In this document: piece by piece, positions 35,716-44,582 of the stretch | How the letters are laid out: each line of letters starts with the position of its first letter | Position numbering within the stretch: the stretch's first letter is position 1 | NCBI RefSeq assembly: GCF_017114985.1 | Contig: NZ_JABXKP010000007.1 | Location: forward strand, 1-64,000 | Direction of reading: 5' to 3' | From: Nostoc sp. JL33 | GTDB taxonomy: Bacteria > Cyanobacteriota > Cyanobacteriia > Cyanobacteriales > Nostocaceae | DNA: 64,000 bases | Translations under genes and position numbers: made by a program | The notes under the pieces: model-generated | Databases searched by the model: none | What the model was told of the DNA's origin: nothing | The model's input: only the letters and a program-made list of their open reading frames with translations

Positions 35716-35759
35716 TTGCGTTTAGGTTGGTGACAGATTTTGCGATCCGTAACAAGCGA

Positions 35760-35882
35760 AAGTTATTAAAGTTAGGAGCGAGGATTGATAAGTGAGGAGT
35801 GAGGGTGAGGAGTTAGGAATAAAAATTCATAACTCTTTATAACTCTTAACTCCTAACTTATAACTCTTAACTCCTAACTCCT
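35760..35882. repeat. STRR heptamer array between panD and ppa
   Basis: GAGGAGTTAGGA-type units and TAACTCCTAACT-type units partly invert each other. No coding sequence. Confidence 0.7.
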
Positions 35883-35885
35883 CTA

Positions 35886-36398
35886 TTATCCTCTATAAGC
35901 TTTGACGGATTTTTCTACTAAAGCTGCAACCTTGTCCACATCTTGCCAACCAAGAATTTCAGTCACCTTTTTTTCCAAATTTTTATAACTACGGAAAAAT
36001 TCGGCAATTTCATCTAAGCGGTGTGGCGCTAAGTCATTCAGAGATTTGACCTGAGTGTAGCGCGGATCTTTGTCAGGAACACAAAGGATTTTTTCATCGC
36101 GATCGCCACCGTCAATCATCTCCAAAAAGCCAATCGGTCGTGCGGCAATAACACAGCCTGGAAAGGTTGGCTCGTCAATTATGACCATACCATCTAGGGG
36201 ATCGCCATCATCAGCCAAAGTATTGGGTACAAAGCCGTAGTCATAGGGATATTGTACCGAGGAATAAAGTACTCGGTCTAGAGCAAAAGCTTCTAGTTCC
36301 TTGTCGTATTCATATTTATTTTTACTTCCGCCAGTAATTTCAATCAGAACGTTGATTAGACCCGGTTTCGGCTGGGCAGGAATACGAGATAAATCCAC
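35886..36398 (-). CDS. ppa: Inorganic pyrophosphatase
   Basis: A 170-residue soluble type I pyrophosphatase hydrolysing PPi to phosphate, driving biosynthetic reactions. The metal-binding signature [11 protein letters not shown] (D-x-D-P-x-D) is intact. So are the [20 protein letters not shown] block and the C-terminal [14 protein letters not shown] and YKNLE segments. Length agrees with the family. It is separated from panD by repeats and from upstream DNA by the strong hairpin at 36611-36649, so it is likely monocistronic. Confidence 0.97.
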   Translation of the reverse strand: MDLSRIPAQPKPGLINVLIEITGGSKNKYEYDKELEAFALDRVLYSSVQYPYDYGFVPNTLADDGDPLDGMVIIDEPTFPGCVIAARPIGFLEMIDGGDRDEKILCVPDKDPRYTQVKSLNDLAPHRLDEIAEFFRSYKNLEKKVTEILGWQDVDKVAALVEKSVKAYRG

Positions 36399-36858
36399 AA
36401 AAAACTCCTCTGATAACAGTGAATCATGGGGGCACTCAGTCAGCTTCGCTCCCCGTGTAGAATTTTAGGGCAATATGGATCTCTTCCCAAAGTATTCATT
36501 CCAGGGCATGGGGCATTGGGCATTGCTTATTTCTCCCTCATTTTCCTCATCTCCCCCACTCCCTACTCCCTACTCCCCACTCCCCAGTTCCCTTGAATTA
36601 ACCAAAAAATGGAAAAAGCGTTGCGAAGATACTTCGCAACGCTTTTTCCAAGAGGGTACTATGGATATCCTCCACCTTGATTGCTGTTGGAGGGATTTCT
36701 CCCCCTATTCTGCCAAGACAACTGAAATCGGGAGTTACACAATACAGATTCAGATCATTCCTGATGAACTACATGCAAATCTACAGAGATTGTCTCAAAA
36801 TCAGTTTTCTCCTTTTTTATAGCTTTTCTGCTGGCGAAATGCATACTAAAAAGCTTTA
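36399..36858. other. Intergenic region upstream of ppa
   Basis: Contains a heptamer-rich segment (36505-36590) and the 18-bp hairpin at 36611-36649. No gene supported; a plus-strand frame starting MDLFPKYSFQGMGHW is mostly heptamer repeat translation. Confidence 0.5.
36611..36649. terminator. 18-bp perfect hairpin, bidirectional terminator candidate
   Basis: GGAAAAAGCGTTGCGAAG (36611-36628) is exactly inverted at 36632-36649 around ATA. The stem has A/T-rich bases at its foot, giving U-rich ends both ways. It lies 210 bp past the stop of the small gene at 36859 on the minus strand. Confidence 0.7.
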
Positions 36859-37044
36859 TCAATCTTTACTTTTTTGTAGGTTTTGGATCAGCGGATGCTG
36901 GTTATTTTCAACATTAGTTGAAGAATAATGGGCGATCACAAATACGGGTAGGGTGAGAGTTAACAGAGCGATCGCAGTTCCCACAATGTCTGCCATACGT
37001 TGGGAATATGTATCGGCATTGGCAGACTGGCTATTTGAATTCAT
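36859..37044 (-). CDS. Small single-helix membrane protein
   Basis: A 61-residue protein with polar N-terminus (NSNSQSANADTYSQRM) and one membrane helix near residues 18-41 (ADIVGTAIALLTLTLPVFVIAHY), then a polar tail. No family recognised. The clean helix and start suggest a real small membrane protein. A hairpin terminator lies downstream. Could be a chance frame. Confidence 0.5.
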   Translation of the reverse strand: MNSNSQSANADTYSQRMADIVGTAIALLTLTLPVFVIAHYSSTNVENNQHPLIQNLQKSKD

Positions 37045-38198
37045 ACAAAATTGAAGTTCTTCGTAATACTGTGTAGGTCTACTCTCTCAGTGAGAGTCTT
37101 GATGCTATTTTAGCTATTTTTAAACTGTAAAATGTGTAGCATTCTACAAGCTAAATCAGTTTTGCAACTGTCATAATAGCGTTTTGATACATGGAATTCT
37201 TAATACAAAGTTACAAGTAAACAAATCATGTTTTATTTTGTGATTAATGTTTTCAGATGTTTCCCTGTATGGTGTAACGGTTCGCATACGCAAAGTTAAC
37301 TTTAACAGCATCATAAATTACATTTTTTCGCTGCTTAAAGATTAATTAGCAAAATGTATTTGTCCGATACTTTATGATTATAACATCCTGCAACGCCTTT
37401 GTTAAGGTCATTTTACTGAAATTGCTAATTTGTGATACAGGACACAAAACCGCAAAAGCACTGATAGATATTCAGTGTTTTCGATCGTTCTACGGTAGTT
37501 ATACACAAAAATATTTGACACCAAAGAAGAAACTGGTAGGAATGATTTTTGTAAGCACTTATAACTACCGAATAAATACAGATACCTCAACTGTCTTGTG
37601 CGACTTGGATTCAGTGATACCACTAAACAGATATTTTATAATTTTAATTTTCAACTCTATTTAATATCACAGCAATTTTGTCAATCTATATATAGGTAGA
37701 GTAAAAATGCTTTGGAAGGTGGTGTAGGGGGTTATCGCCAGACTTTGCTCATAATCTGAACAAAATACCCAATTCTAATTTCCAGATCCTAAATCTGTAT
37801 AACTTTTAGGATAAATCAAAATCTAATCGAGAAACTGTAGATAGCGTTTCTTAATAAGAGTGAGGTACAGCTTAACCTCACCCCAATAAAGCTGTGCTTT
37901 ATATCCCCTCTCCTTATTAAGGAGAGGAGTTGGGGGTGAGGTTTTGATATGTACTTCATGCACCTGGGAACTGCTATAACAAAATTAATCAGCTAAAAAA
38001 ACCGCCACTAACTATATATAATAGGGCGGTCTGGTTAAGCAATCGGAGGGTAATTAGAGATTACTCTACTAATAAATGAAATTGCTGTAACGATGTTTGC
38101 ACTTACAAATTAGCGATTGGGCATTGGGCAATCTTTTTCTTCTCTACCAGACCAAGGGGAACAATTTTGAATCCGTGAATGCGTGAATTGATTTCTCC
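37045..38198. other. 1.2-kb region without a recognised gene, with several inverted repeats
   Basis: A plus-strand 96-codon frame (37374-37664) shows no family features. The DNA in this part has a hairpin AAAGCACTGA...TCAGTGTTTT (37459-37482) and an 11-bp inverted pair CGGTAGTTATA (37493-37503 and 37560-37570). The stretch 37866-37978 is the uninterrupted copy of the repeat seen at the window's end. Confidence 0.5.
37866..37978 (+). repeat. Dispersed ~110-bp repeat, uninterrupted copy
   Basis: Runs from TACAGCTTAACCTCACCCC through CCCCTCTCCTTATTAAGGAGAG to CACCTGGGAACTGCTATA. The reverse complement of 63841-64000 is the same element with a GCCAGT palindrome inserted in its middle. Confidence 0.85.
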
Positions 38199-38292
38199 CT
38201 AGTACGCCCGTAAATAGAGCAACCATTTAAAATCCATAAAAAGCCTATTCCATAATACTTTTGAATGCGTGACTTCCGCCTTGCGGTACTAG
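38199..38292. mobile_element. 94-bp MITE-like element with CTAG ends, copy 1
   Basis: Starts CTAGTACGCCCGTAAATAG and ends CGCCTTGCGGTACTAG. The second copy, 55553-55658, has a better-preserved left end; it reads CTAGTACGCCACGGCGTAA, the near-inverse of the right end (16 of 19 bases). The final CTA of the element is the stop codon TAG of the DUF362 gene on the minus strand. Confidence 0.75.
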
Positions 38293-39260
38293 TCCCTTCC
38301 GTAAACACTCATTGGTTCCTTGATAAATCGGGTGTAAAGATGCTTAAACGTAGACTTAATTACGCGGGGCATACCAAAATCGATGGGCATCAACTTGTCT
38401 GGTAGCCGCCAATCTTCTATTTTTAATAAGTCAGGATTTAAATGCGGAAACTCTATGGCAGCAAGTTCTGGACAAACTCCTAATCTTTGGGAAGCTGCAA
38501 CTGTAGGCACTTGTTCAGGAGAAACATTGAGGATTTCTATCATTGCCCGATCTAAGGCAAATATATCTGATGCAGCTGCTAAAATGCCCAGTTGGCGAGG
38601 TTCGCCGTTGCTGGGGCCATTACCTTCATGACCGATGATGCCATCTAATATGGTTAAGTTAGGGTTAATTGCCCTGGCAGTTTCTACTAACATTTCACCA
38701 AATCTATTCGCATCTTTTCCGGCTTCCATGTGCCACCAAGCTTTCATTTTGCCGGGGACGCAACCAAACAAGTTTTTTACGCCCAGTGTTAATGTCAACT
38801 GCATATGTGATTTCACTTTAGGTAGGTTAATCACTACGTCTGCTTCCATTGCTTCTTTAGACAACCGCAGATGGTTAAAATTGTCACTAACGGTTTGGTA
38901 ACGCTGACCGTGAAAATCGATAATGGGAAGATTGAGTTCTTCTAAAATAGGCAGATAGCCGTTTGCTACTGCTACGCCTTTGGCACTGCCAAAAGCAGGA
39001 CTATCGCCCAAAAATGGCTTACCGCCAACCTCAATTACCATCTGGGCAACTTCGTAAACTAGTTCGGCACGGGTGATACACTCTTTACCAGGACGCGTAC
39101 CTGTAAGTAGATTCGGTTTGAGTAAAACGCGATCGCCTTTTTTGACAAACGCTGCCATTCCTCCAAAAGGTTCCAGGAGAATGACTAAGGATTCCCGTAA
39201 GGCTTCTCGTTCGTAGGATGTAGCCCGAATTAGACTAACGGATGGTTTTTGAGTCTGCAT
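38289..39260 (-). CDS. DUF362 domain-containing protein
   Basis: A 323-residue protein of the DUF362 family, seen next to Fe-S proteins in other genomes but with no settled activity. Recognisable segments are VLLKPNLLTGTRPGKECITR, GDSPAFGSAKGVA, VVINLPKVKSHMQLTLTLGVKNLFGCVPGKMK and DGIIGHEGNGPSNGEPRQLG. No ferredoxin cysteine motif is present at the end. I set the start at 39260 (MQTQKPSVSLIRATS); an upstream in-frame ATG exists, but its 58 codons are translated heptamer repeats. Its stop codon is formed by the end of a MITE, so the C-terminus may have been altered by insertion. It is followed on the same strand by nothing coding for 1.2 kb. Confidence 0.85.
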   Translation of the reverse strand: MQTQKPSVSLIRATSYEREALRESLVILLEPFGGMAAFVKKGDRVLLKPNLLTGTRPGKECITRAELVYEVAQMVIEVGGKPFLGDSPAFGSAKGVAVANGYLPILEELNLPIIDFHGQRYQTVSDNFNHLRLSKEAMEADVVINLPKVKSHMQLTLTLGVKNLFGCVPGKMKAWWHMEAGKDANRFGEMLVETARAINPNLTILDGIIGHEGNGPSNGEPRQLGILAAASDIFALDRAMIEILNVSPEQVPTVAASQRLGVCPELAAIEFPHLNPDLLKIEDWRLPDKLMPIDFGMPRVIKSTFKHLYTRFIKEPMSVYGRD

Positions 39261-39270
39261 GGTATAGATG

Positions 39271-39431
39271 GGGGAGTGGGGAGTGGGGAGTGGGGAGTGG
39301 GGAGATGAGGAGGTAGGAGTTTGGAGTTTGGAGTTTGGAGTTTGGAGTTTGGAGTTTGGAGTTTGGAGTTTGGAGTAGGGGGGACAAGCAATGCCCAATG
39401 CCCAATGCCCAATGCCCAATGCCCAATGCCC
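39271..39431. repeat. Three adjacent STRR heptamer arrays
   Basis: GGGGAGT units (39271-39304), GGAGTTT units (39316-39375) and AATGCCC units (39390-39431) follow one another between DUF362 and the aspartase gene. Three different heptamers side by side are typical of Nostocales STRRs. Confidence 0.9.
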
Positions 39432-39440
39432 CATAACTTA

Positions 39441-40862
39441 TTATTCTGTTCTGAGCGGTAAGATGCCACTCATTTGTTCTAGATTTAAGACTGTGGCTAA
39501 GTCTGCTTCACTCATCAATCCTCGTTCTAGAACAATTTGGCGGAGGGATTTACCAGTTTCTAAAGATTCTTTGGCGACGGCTGCGGCATTTAAATAACCG
39601 ATGTGGGTATTTAGTGCAGTTACTAAAGCTAAACTGCCTTCGGCATATGCTAAACAACGTTCCTGGTTAGCAGTAATTCCCTGGATGCAGCGTTCGGTGA
39701 GTGCAGCGATGGTATTACCCAAAATTTCGATACTGTGAATTAGGTTATAAGCAATCAGGGGCATCATCACATTTAATTCTAATTGTCCGGCTTGTGCGGC
39801 TAATGCGATCGCACTATCGTAACCCATCACCTGAAAACACACCATTGATGTCATCTCTGCCATCACTGGGTTATATTTCCCTGGCATAATTGAGGAACCG
39901 GGTTGCACTGGAGGCAGTTGAATTTCTTTTAAGCCAGTTTTTGGCCCGGAATCCATTAGCCGCAAATCATGAGATATTTTGACTAAATCCTGCGCTAAGT
40001 TGCGTAAAGCACCGGAAACATTTACAAATGGTGCCATACTTTGCATGGCTGCCATGAGGTGGGGCGCAGGTTCTAAAGGAGTGTCAATCAATTCTGAGAG
40101 TACTTCCACTACACGGGCGCGATACAGAGGATGAGTATTTAAACCTGTTCCGGCTGCACTACCTCCCAAACCCAACACCATCAAATCACCAGAGGCGGTG
40201 TAAATTCGGTTTTGATGTTCTGTAAGAATTTGCGCCCAAGCCTGAAAATTTTCACCCAAACGCACAGGTACAGCGTCTTGTAAGTGGGTTCTGCCAGATT
40301 TGACGATATCTTGAAATTCTACAGCTTTGTTTTCTAAGGATGCGATCGCACCATCTATTGCTGGGTGTAATGTTTTGGATAATGCCAATAATCCACCAAT
40401 ACGAATTGCAGTAGGAATCACATCATTGGTAGACTGCCCATAATTAACGTGGTCATTGGGACTAACACGTTTATAGTTGCCCTTTTCTTCACCAAGAATT
40501 TCTAAGGCGCGATTTGCTAGAACTTCGTTGACATTCATGTGGTGGGATGTTCCAGCACCCGCCTGATAAACATCTACGACAAATTGATCCCGGAACTTCC
40601 CAGCCAAGATTTCATCAGTTGCTTGCACAATCGCCTGACTAATATCTTGAGGAATGCAATTTAGTTCAGCATTCACAATTGCTGTAGCTTTTTTAATTAG
40701 TATTCCAGCATCTACGTAAGTAGATAGAGGTTTTATGCCGCTAATTGGGAAGTTTTCGATTGCCCGGAGCGTTTGAATGCCGTAATAAACGCTACTAGCA
40801 ATTTGGCGATCGCCCATTGAATCGCGTTCGATGCGGTATTGGGAGTCTGGGTGTTGAGTCAT
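39441..40862 (-). CDS. aspA: Aspartate ammonia-lyase
   Basis: A 473-residue member of the aspartase/fumarase superfamily that splits aspartate into fumarate and ammonia. The superfamily signature GSSIMPGKYNPVMAEM carries the catalytic Ser loop; a Tyr replaces the Val usual in E. coli AspA. QAGAGTSHHMNVNEVLANRA corresponds to the usual GAGTS-x-NMN-NEVLAN block, with HH in place of the usual residues. SPNDHVNYGQSTNDVIPTAIR is the third block. The C-terminal GLMSEADLATVLNLEQMSGI is intact. Choice of aspartase over fumarase rests on overall pattern; a related lyase is possible. Upstream 110 bp separate it divergently from pgsA. Confidence 0.85.
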   Translation of the reverse strand: MTQHPDSQYRIERDSMGDRQIASSVYYGIQTLRAIENFPISGIKPLSTYVDAGILIKKATAIVNAELNCIPQDISQAIVQATDEILAGKFRDQFVVDVYQAGAGTSHHMNVNEVLANRALEILGEEKGNYKRVSPNDHVNYGQSTNDVIPTAIRIGGLLALSKTLHPAIDGAIASLENKAVEFQDIVKSGRTHLQDAVPVRLGENFQAWAQILTEHQNRIYTASGDLMVLGLGGSAAGTGLNTHPLYRARVVEVLSELIDTPLEPAPHLMAAMQSMAPFVNVSGALRNLAQDLVKISHDLRLMDSGPKTGLKEIQLPPVQPGSSIMPGKYNPVMAEMTSMVCFQVMGYDSAIALAAQAGQLELNVMMPLIAYNLIHSIEILGNTIAALTERCIQGITANQERCLAYAEGSLALVTALNTHIGYLNAAAVAKESLETGKSLRQIVLERGLMSEADLATVLNLEQMSGILPLRTE

Positions 40863-40999
40863 AGTATTGTTTTAGGATAGCTACAGAAAACAGATTTTCC
40901 CACGCCGGTACACACAGATACACTAATCTGCATATATTTTGCATATTTGCTTGGCTGCTTGTTGCTTTACACTTGTTAACTTTGGTTTTTGAATTCCCT

Positions 41000-41527
41000 A
41001 TGAGCATACCCAACTGGATTACCTTCTCTCGCCTATTGGGAATACCATTTCTGCTTTACGGTTTATATAATCCTACACCTCAAGCTAAGTGGATATGTTT
41101 GGCGATTTTTCTGATTGCGGCATTGACTGATTGGTTAGATGGCTATTTGGCGCGGAAACTCAACCAAATTACTGATTTAGGTAAATTTCTTGATCCCTTA
41201 GTCGATAAACTTCTGGTACTTGCGCCGTTGCTGGTCTTTATTGAACTAGGAAAAGTGCCAGCTTGGGGAGTGTTTCTGATTTTAGCGCGGGAATTAGCGA
41301 TCGCTGGTTGGCGAGTAAATCAAACGACAATTACCGGGGCGAATATTTGGGGTAAACTCAAAACTGTTAGTCAAATAGTCGCGATCGCGCTTCTGATTGC
41401 ACCTCTGGCTGAAGTGTGGCAAATTCCCTCTCTGATTGCCTTTTGGATTTCTGTCGCCCTGACTTTAATATCTGGGGGTATTTATCTTTTGCCGCAAAAA
41501 GCTAAGAATTATGAAACGACAATATAG
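41000..41527 (+). CDS. pgsA: CDP-diacylglycerol-glycerol-3-phosphate 3-phosphatidyltransferase
   Basis: A 175-residue integral membrane enzyme that makes phosphatidylglycerol phosphate, the precursor of PG, which photosystems require. The CDP-alcohol phosphotransferase motif is complete: DWLDGYLARKLNQITDLGKF followed by LDPLVD (D-x2-DG-x2-AR-x8-G-x3-D-x3-D). Several membrane helices flank it. I used the ATG at 41000 (MSIPNWITFSRLLGIP), which opens the family region; an upstream TTG is unnecessary. Its last 17 bases overlap the start of a small HicB-like frame in another frame, suggesting translational coupling. Confidence 0.93.
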   Translation: MSIPNWITFSRLLGIPFLLYGLYNPTPQAKWICLAIFLIAALTDWLDGYLARKLNQITDLGKFLDPLVDKLLVLAPLLVFIELGKVPAWGVFLILARELAIAGWRVNQTTITGANIWGKLKTVSQIVAIALLIAPLAEVWQIPSLIAFWISVALTLISGGIYLLPQKAKNYETTI

Positions 41528-41735
41528 TATTGTAATTCAGTGGTCGATGGAAGATAAAAAGTACATTGTCAGCCTACCTGAGTTTGGCCCCTATGCACAC
41601 ACTCATGGAAATACCTACGCGGATGCTCTCAATAATGGTGAAGAAGTGCTGGAACTTTTGATTGAAGATTACTAAGCACAAGGAAAACCACTACCAGAGC
41701 CTTTGACTGCAAACGTTTCCTTTCAGTTTATGTAA
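41511..41735 (+). pseudogene. HicB-like antitoxin gene with premature stop
   Basis: The frame starting at ATG 41511 reads KRQYSIVIQWSMEDKKYIVS, LPEFGPYAHTHGNTYADALN and NGEEVLELLIEDY, which is the HicB-type fold (partial RNase H-like). It then meets TAA at 41673-41675. The same frame continues AQGKPLPEPLTANVSFQFM to a second TAA at 41733-41735. AQGKPLPEP is the usual continuation of this family (EDYEAQGK...LPEP), so the stop likely came from a GAA-to-TAA change. The product would be 54 residues instead of about 74. It overlaps the end of pgsA by 17 bases. No HicA toxin gene is adjacent. The truncated protein might still be made and fold. Confidence 0.75.
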
Positions 41736-41987
41736 TTCTCACCCTAATTATTAGCAGTTACAACTATAGCGTTTTTCGTTTGGATGCAATGCATTTTCAC
41801 CTCCGTGGACTAATAAAAAATCAAGGGTGTTCTAACCCACGGAGGTGGGTTTTGACTGTATAGCCTGCGCCAGTGCGTTGGGCGGCTCCGCCGACTTGTT
41901 CGCGCAGCGTCTCCCCTTGGGAGAAGCAACTGGCGTGCGACTTCTAGTCGCCCGGCTAATAAGAAATTAGACTTTTTAAACAACCTC
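41736..41987. other. Intergenic region with palindromes
   Basis: Holds an 11-bp inverted pair CACCTCCGTGG/CCACGGAGGTG (about 41799-41853) and the GCCAGT palindrome at 41869-41934. No gene. Confidence 0.6.
41869..41934 (+). repeat. GCCAGT-bounded palindromic element (66 bp)
   Basis: GCCAGTGCGTTGGGCGGC to GAGAAGCAACTGGC, with inner hairpins GGCGGCTCCGCCG and CTCCCCTTGGGAG. It is the reverse-orientation partner of 22398-22465. Confidence 0.85.
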
Positions 41988-43079
41988 TTAAGCCGTTTCA
42001 GGGTAGCCTATTCTCAGAATTTTTTGAAACCACGCTTCGGTGCGATCGCCCATAGCTTCTAAAGAGTATAGAGTTTCTGCTTGCTGCCGACAAGCTCGGC
42101 GATCAATTTCATCCAAATGCTTAATCGCTTCTACTAAACCTTGGACACTATCAGGTTCCACTAAAAAACCAGTTTTGCCTGACTGAACAATTTCTGTTAA
42201 ACCACCCCGACGATAAGCAATTAAAGGCACTCCACAAGCAAGCGCCTCTATTGCTACATTTCCAAATGCTTCTATCCAACGAGGAGTTACTAAAACTGCT
42301 CGACATTTACCTAACTCCTTTTGTAGCTCAACCGTTGGTAAAAATCCGACATATTCTATGGGAGCATCAGGGTGTTCTTGACAAATCTTTTCCCAGTAAG
42401 ATACATCCTGTTTTAATCCGAATATTTTCAGCGTAATGCCGGTGATTTCTGCTGCTGCTACTGCATCTTCTAGTCCTTTTTCAGGAGCTATCCTACCTAC
42501 CCATGCCAAACTCTGAGTTGGTTTGGGACAAAATTGATAAATAGATAAATCCAAACCATTTAGCAGACAGTAACATTGTTCTGCACATGAAAAGGTGTCC
42601 GCCTGTGATTGAGTGTAAACACCAATAGTATTCGGAAACTCAATTGCCACACTTTCAATAATCTGATCGATTGCATCTATCAAAGAACCCATACTGATAA
42701 AATGGGCGATCGGACAGTTAAAAAATGGTGTTAAATACAATGGCAGCCAATCATAAGCAAAATTCACAATCAAATCATAATCGGCTTGGACTTGGCGAGC
42801 ATAATCCCACATATTCGCTAAAACAGAATTTTTTAGCATAGTAATTGGGCTATTACGGGTCTGATTTTGTGCTGGTGTCTGTAATTTTCCAGCAATTTCT
42901 TTCACAGTAAATTGCTGCATAACAGACCCCTGCGGTGCGACAATTTCAACCTTATGTCCCCGTCGCGTCATCTCTTGGGTAATGTTAAATAGTGTCAGTT
43001 CGACACCGCCTCCAATGCCTGTACCTATCGCACCAACAGGAGTAGAAATAAACAATAATTTATATGCTGGTATTTGCAT
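41988..43079 (-). CDS. Glycosyltransferase family 4 protein
   Basis: A 363-residue GT-B fold glycosyltransferase that moves a sugar from a nucleotide donor to an unknown acceptor. The N-terminal fold begins KLLFISTPVGAIGTGIGGGVEL with the typical GG near the acceptor site. The donor-site motif EAFGNVAIEALACGVPLIAYRRGG (E-x7-E) is intact near residues 267-290, and VGRIAPEKGLEDAV near 195 fits the linker strand. Length is normal. It lies four bases after an FkbM methyltransferase gene on the same strand, so they are almost surely translated together. This suggests glycan modification, for example O-methylated surface polysaccharide or glycolipid; the product is unknown. Confidence 0.9.
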   Translation of the reverse strand: MQIPAYKLLFISTPVGAIGTGIGGGVELTLFNITQEMTRRGHKVEIVAPQGSVMQQFTVKEIAGKLQTPAQNQTRNSPITMLKNSVLANMWDYARQVQADYDLIVNFAYDWLPLYLTPFFNCPIAHFISMGSLIDAIDQIIESVAIEFPNTIGVYTQSQADTFSCAEQCYCLLNGLDLSIYQFCPKPTQSLAWVGRIAPEKGLEDAVAAAEITGITLKIFGLKQDVSYWEKICQEHPDAPIEYVGFLPTVELQKELGKCRAVLVTPRWIEAFGNVAIEALACGVPLIAYRRGGLTEIVQSGKTGFLVEPDSVQGLVEAIKHLDEIDRRACRQQAETLYSLEAMGDRTEAWFQKILRIGYPETA

Positions 43080-43083
43080 AATC

Positions 43084-44001
43084 TTATTTCCACCAGTCTT
43101 CTTGAATTTTTCTTAGTTCTATTTTACTGTTTATATATAAATCTTCAGAATTAACTAGCATCCTCTGAGGATGCAGAGGTAAATCTAAAATTTCTAAAAT
43201 AGCCATTTTATTTGCTTCATCAATATCCGAACCCCTAACTATGTTTGCTGCAAATTCAAAGTTACTATGAATCAGACAAAACAGCACTCCTTTCAGTATA
43301 TCTTCTTCGTTATTTAAAAAGTTAATATCTCTCAGAAAAGCCACATCTAATTCAATTATTTCTCCTCCAAAGCTAGGATTATATTGACAAGAAATTAATT
43401 TGAATCCTAGACTAGTTAGCAACTTATGGATATCAAAAAACAAGGGAGAGTCAATATATATTTCTTGTAGATAAGTTTCTAAAAATATTCCGATTACATT
43501 ATTCTTTAAAGCTGACTGCCCTCCCTTTAGTACTTCATATTCTGCTCCTTGAATATCAAGTTTGAGGTAATGTGGTTTAGATACTTCAAATTTAGCGATA
43601 AATTGATCAAGTGATATAGTTTTTACAGATGTAGTATCAACAATTTCAAACAAATCCGATATTAAATAATTACTCAGAAACTTTGTATTGGGAAGATAAA
43701 GAGAGCAGCACCCAGGATGTTTGGTAATATAAATTGTCCTCACACCTTCAGATTCAGCCAGAGCAAGAGGAAATGTTTGTCTGATGCCAGACATATTATT
43801 TTCATTTAGTTTAGATACTTCTTCTTCATCTGGCTCAAATCCAATGACACTAAAGTTTGGATGCTTAACTAATTCTGTATACAGATAATGAATTCCATAT
43901 CTTGCACCAACGTCATACATGACTATTGATGTATTGACATACTCTCTCTTTAAAAAAGATAAAAAATTACCAATTTTATCTTGAATAAGACTACTATTCA
44001 T
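43084..44001 (-). CDS. FkbM family SAM-dependent methyltransferase
   Basis: A 305-residue protein. Motif I for SAM is VMYDVGARYGIHYLYTEL (D-x-G-x-x-x-G). VIGFEPDEEEVSKLNEN has the acidic ribose contact. LKLDIQGAEYEVLKGG is the FkbM-type motif of DxxGxE. FkbM proteins O-methylate sugars or polyketides. The ~50 C-terminal residues after the domain are not family-conserved. I chose the ATG at 44001 (MNSSLIQDKI); an ATG at 44016 adds five residues but overlaps the 68-residue frame. Four bases separate it from the downstream GT4 gene. Confidence 0.88.
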   Translation of the reverse strand: MNSSLIQDKIGNFLSFLKREYVNTSIVMYDVGARYGIHYLYTELVKHPNFSVIGFEPDEEEVSKLNENNMSGIRQTFPLALAESEGVRTIYITKHPGCCSLYLPNTKFLSNYLISDLFEIVDTTSVKTISLDQFIAKFEVSKPHYLKLDIQGAEYEVLKGGQSALKNNVIGIFLETYLQEIYIDSPLFFDIHKLLTSLGFKLISCQYNPSFGGEIIELDVAFLRDINFLNNEEDILKGVLFCLIHSNFEFAANIVRGSDIDEANKMAILEILDLPLHPQRMLVNSEDLYINSKIELRKIQEDWWK

Positions 44002-44005
44002 GATT

Positions 44006-44212
44006 CTAACCTTCAAGACTAAATTTGACGTACTTGCTGGAATATACGTTATCAGCTTTTTCTATATCATGTTCCTGAACAAATATTTCCAATATCGTCA
44101 GCCACAGCTTTGAATAAATCATCAGTTTTAGACGTTGACTCCAGCCAAAAACCGCATACAATTGTGAATTTTGCACTTGCAAAAAAGTGCTAGTGACATA
44201 ATCACTTGCCAT
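44006..44212 (-). CDS. Small unknown protein upstream of FkbM
   Basis: A 68-residue frame ending four bases before the FkbM start, suggesting translational coupling. Sequence is mixed (YAVFGWSQRLKLMIYSKLWLTILEIFVQEHD), with no family recognised; it may be a residual C-terminal piece of a longer gene. No Shine-Dalgarno is seen. Existence is uncertain. Confidence 0.4.
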   Translation of the reverse strand: MASDYVTSTFLQVQNSQLYAVFGWSQRLKLMIYSKLWLTILEIFVQEHDIEKADNVYSSKYVKFSLEG

Positions 44213-44582
44213 GATAGATTTACCCAGTTAGTATTCTATTTGCACCTTTGAGAAATTATACATGATAAATATGAATTTATCACAATCTGATTCGATACAG
44301 GAACTTACTCGTAAAGACTCTGAATTCTTAACTGGCAAGCCCAGACTGTCTAATTAGTATTTTTAACAATTCCGGGAGAAAGAGAATTATTAAACACAAG
44401 ACCTTCGCCAATTTACGAGGCTTGACATAGAACAAACCTAAGATTTTACAAGCTTTTTTTGCCATCTTGCAAAAAACTGAGTCAATAAAATCCTGTATAG
44501 TTTTTGTGGAGCTAATTTTGACCGTTGTATACGTCTGGGTGGAGTTTCTACGTTTTGCCTAATAATCAAGCACACACTTGGC
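44213..44582. other. Intergenic region, nothing recognised
   Basis: 370-bp divergent gap between the FkbM group and the sugar-binding protein. It must hold promoters for both directions. No repeat or RNA recognised. Confidence 0.45.

Noticed and set aside
36475-36822. 115-codon plus-strand frame upstream of ppa
   Set aside because: Its first part is heptamer repeat translation and it runs across a perfect terminator hairpin.
37374-37664. 96-codon plus-strand frame in the 37-kb gap
   Set aside because: No recognisable domain, AT-biased, and overlaps inverted repeats. Kept only as a possible structured region.
39271-39431. Heptamer arrays as possible CRISPR or microsatellite gene content
   Set aside because: Units of seven without spacers match known cyanobacterial STRRs.
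39261-39434. N-terminal extension of the DUF362 gene (MGHWALGIGHWALG...)
   Set aside because: The 58 codons are translated heptamer repeats; family homology begins after the Met at 39260.
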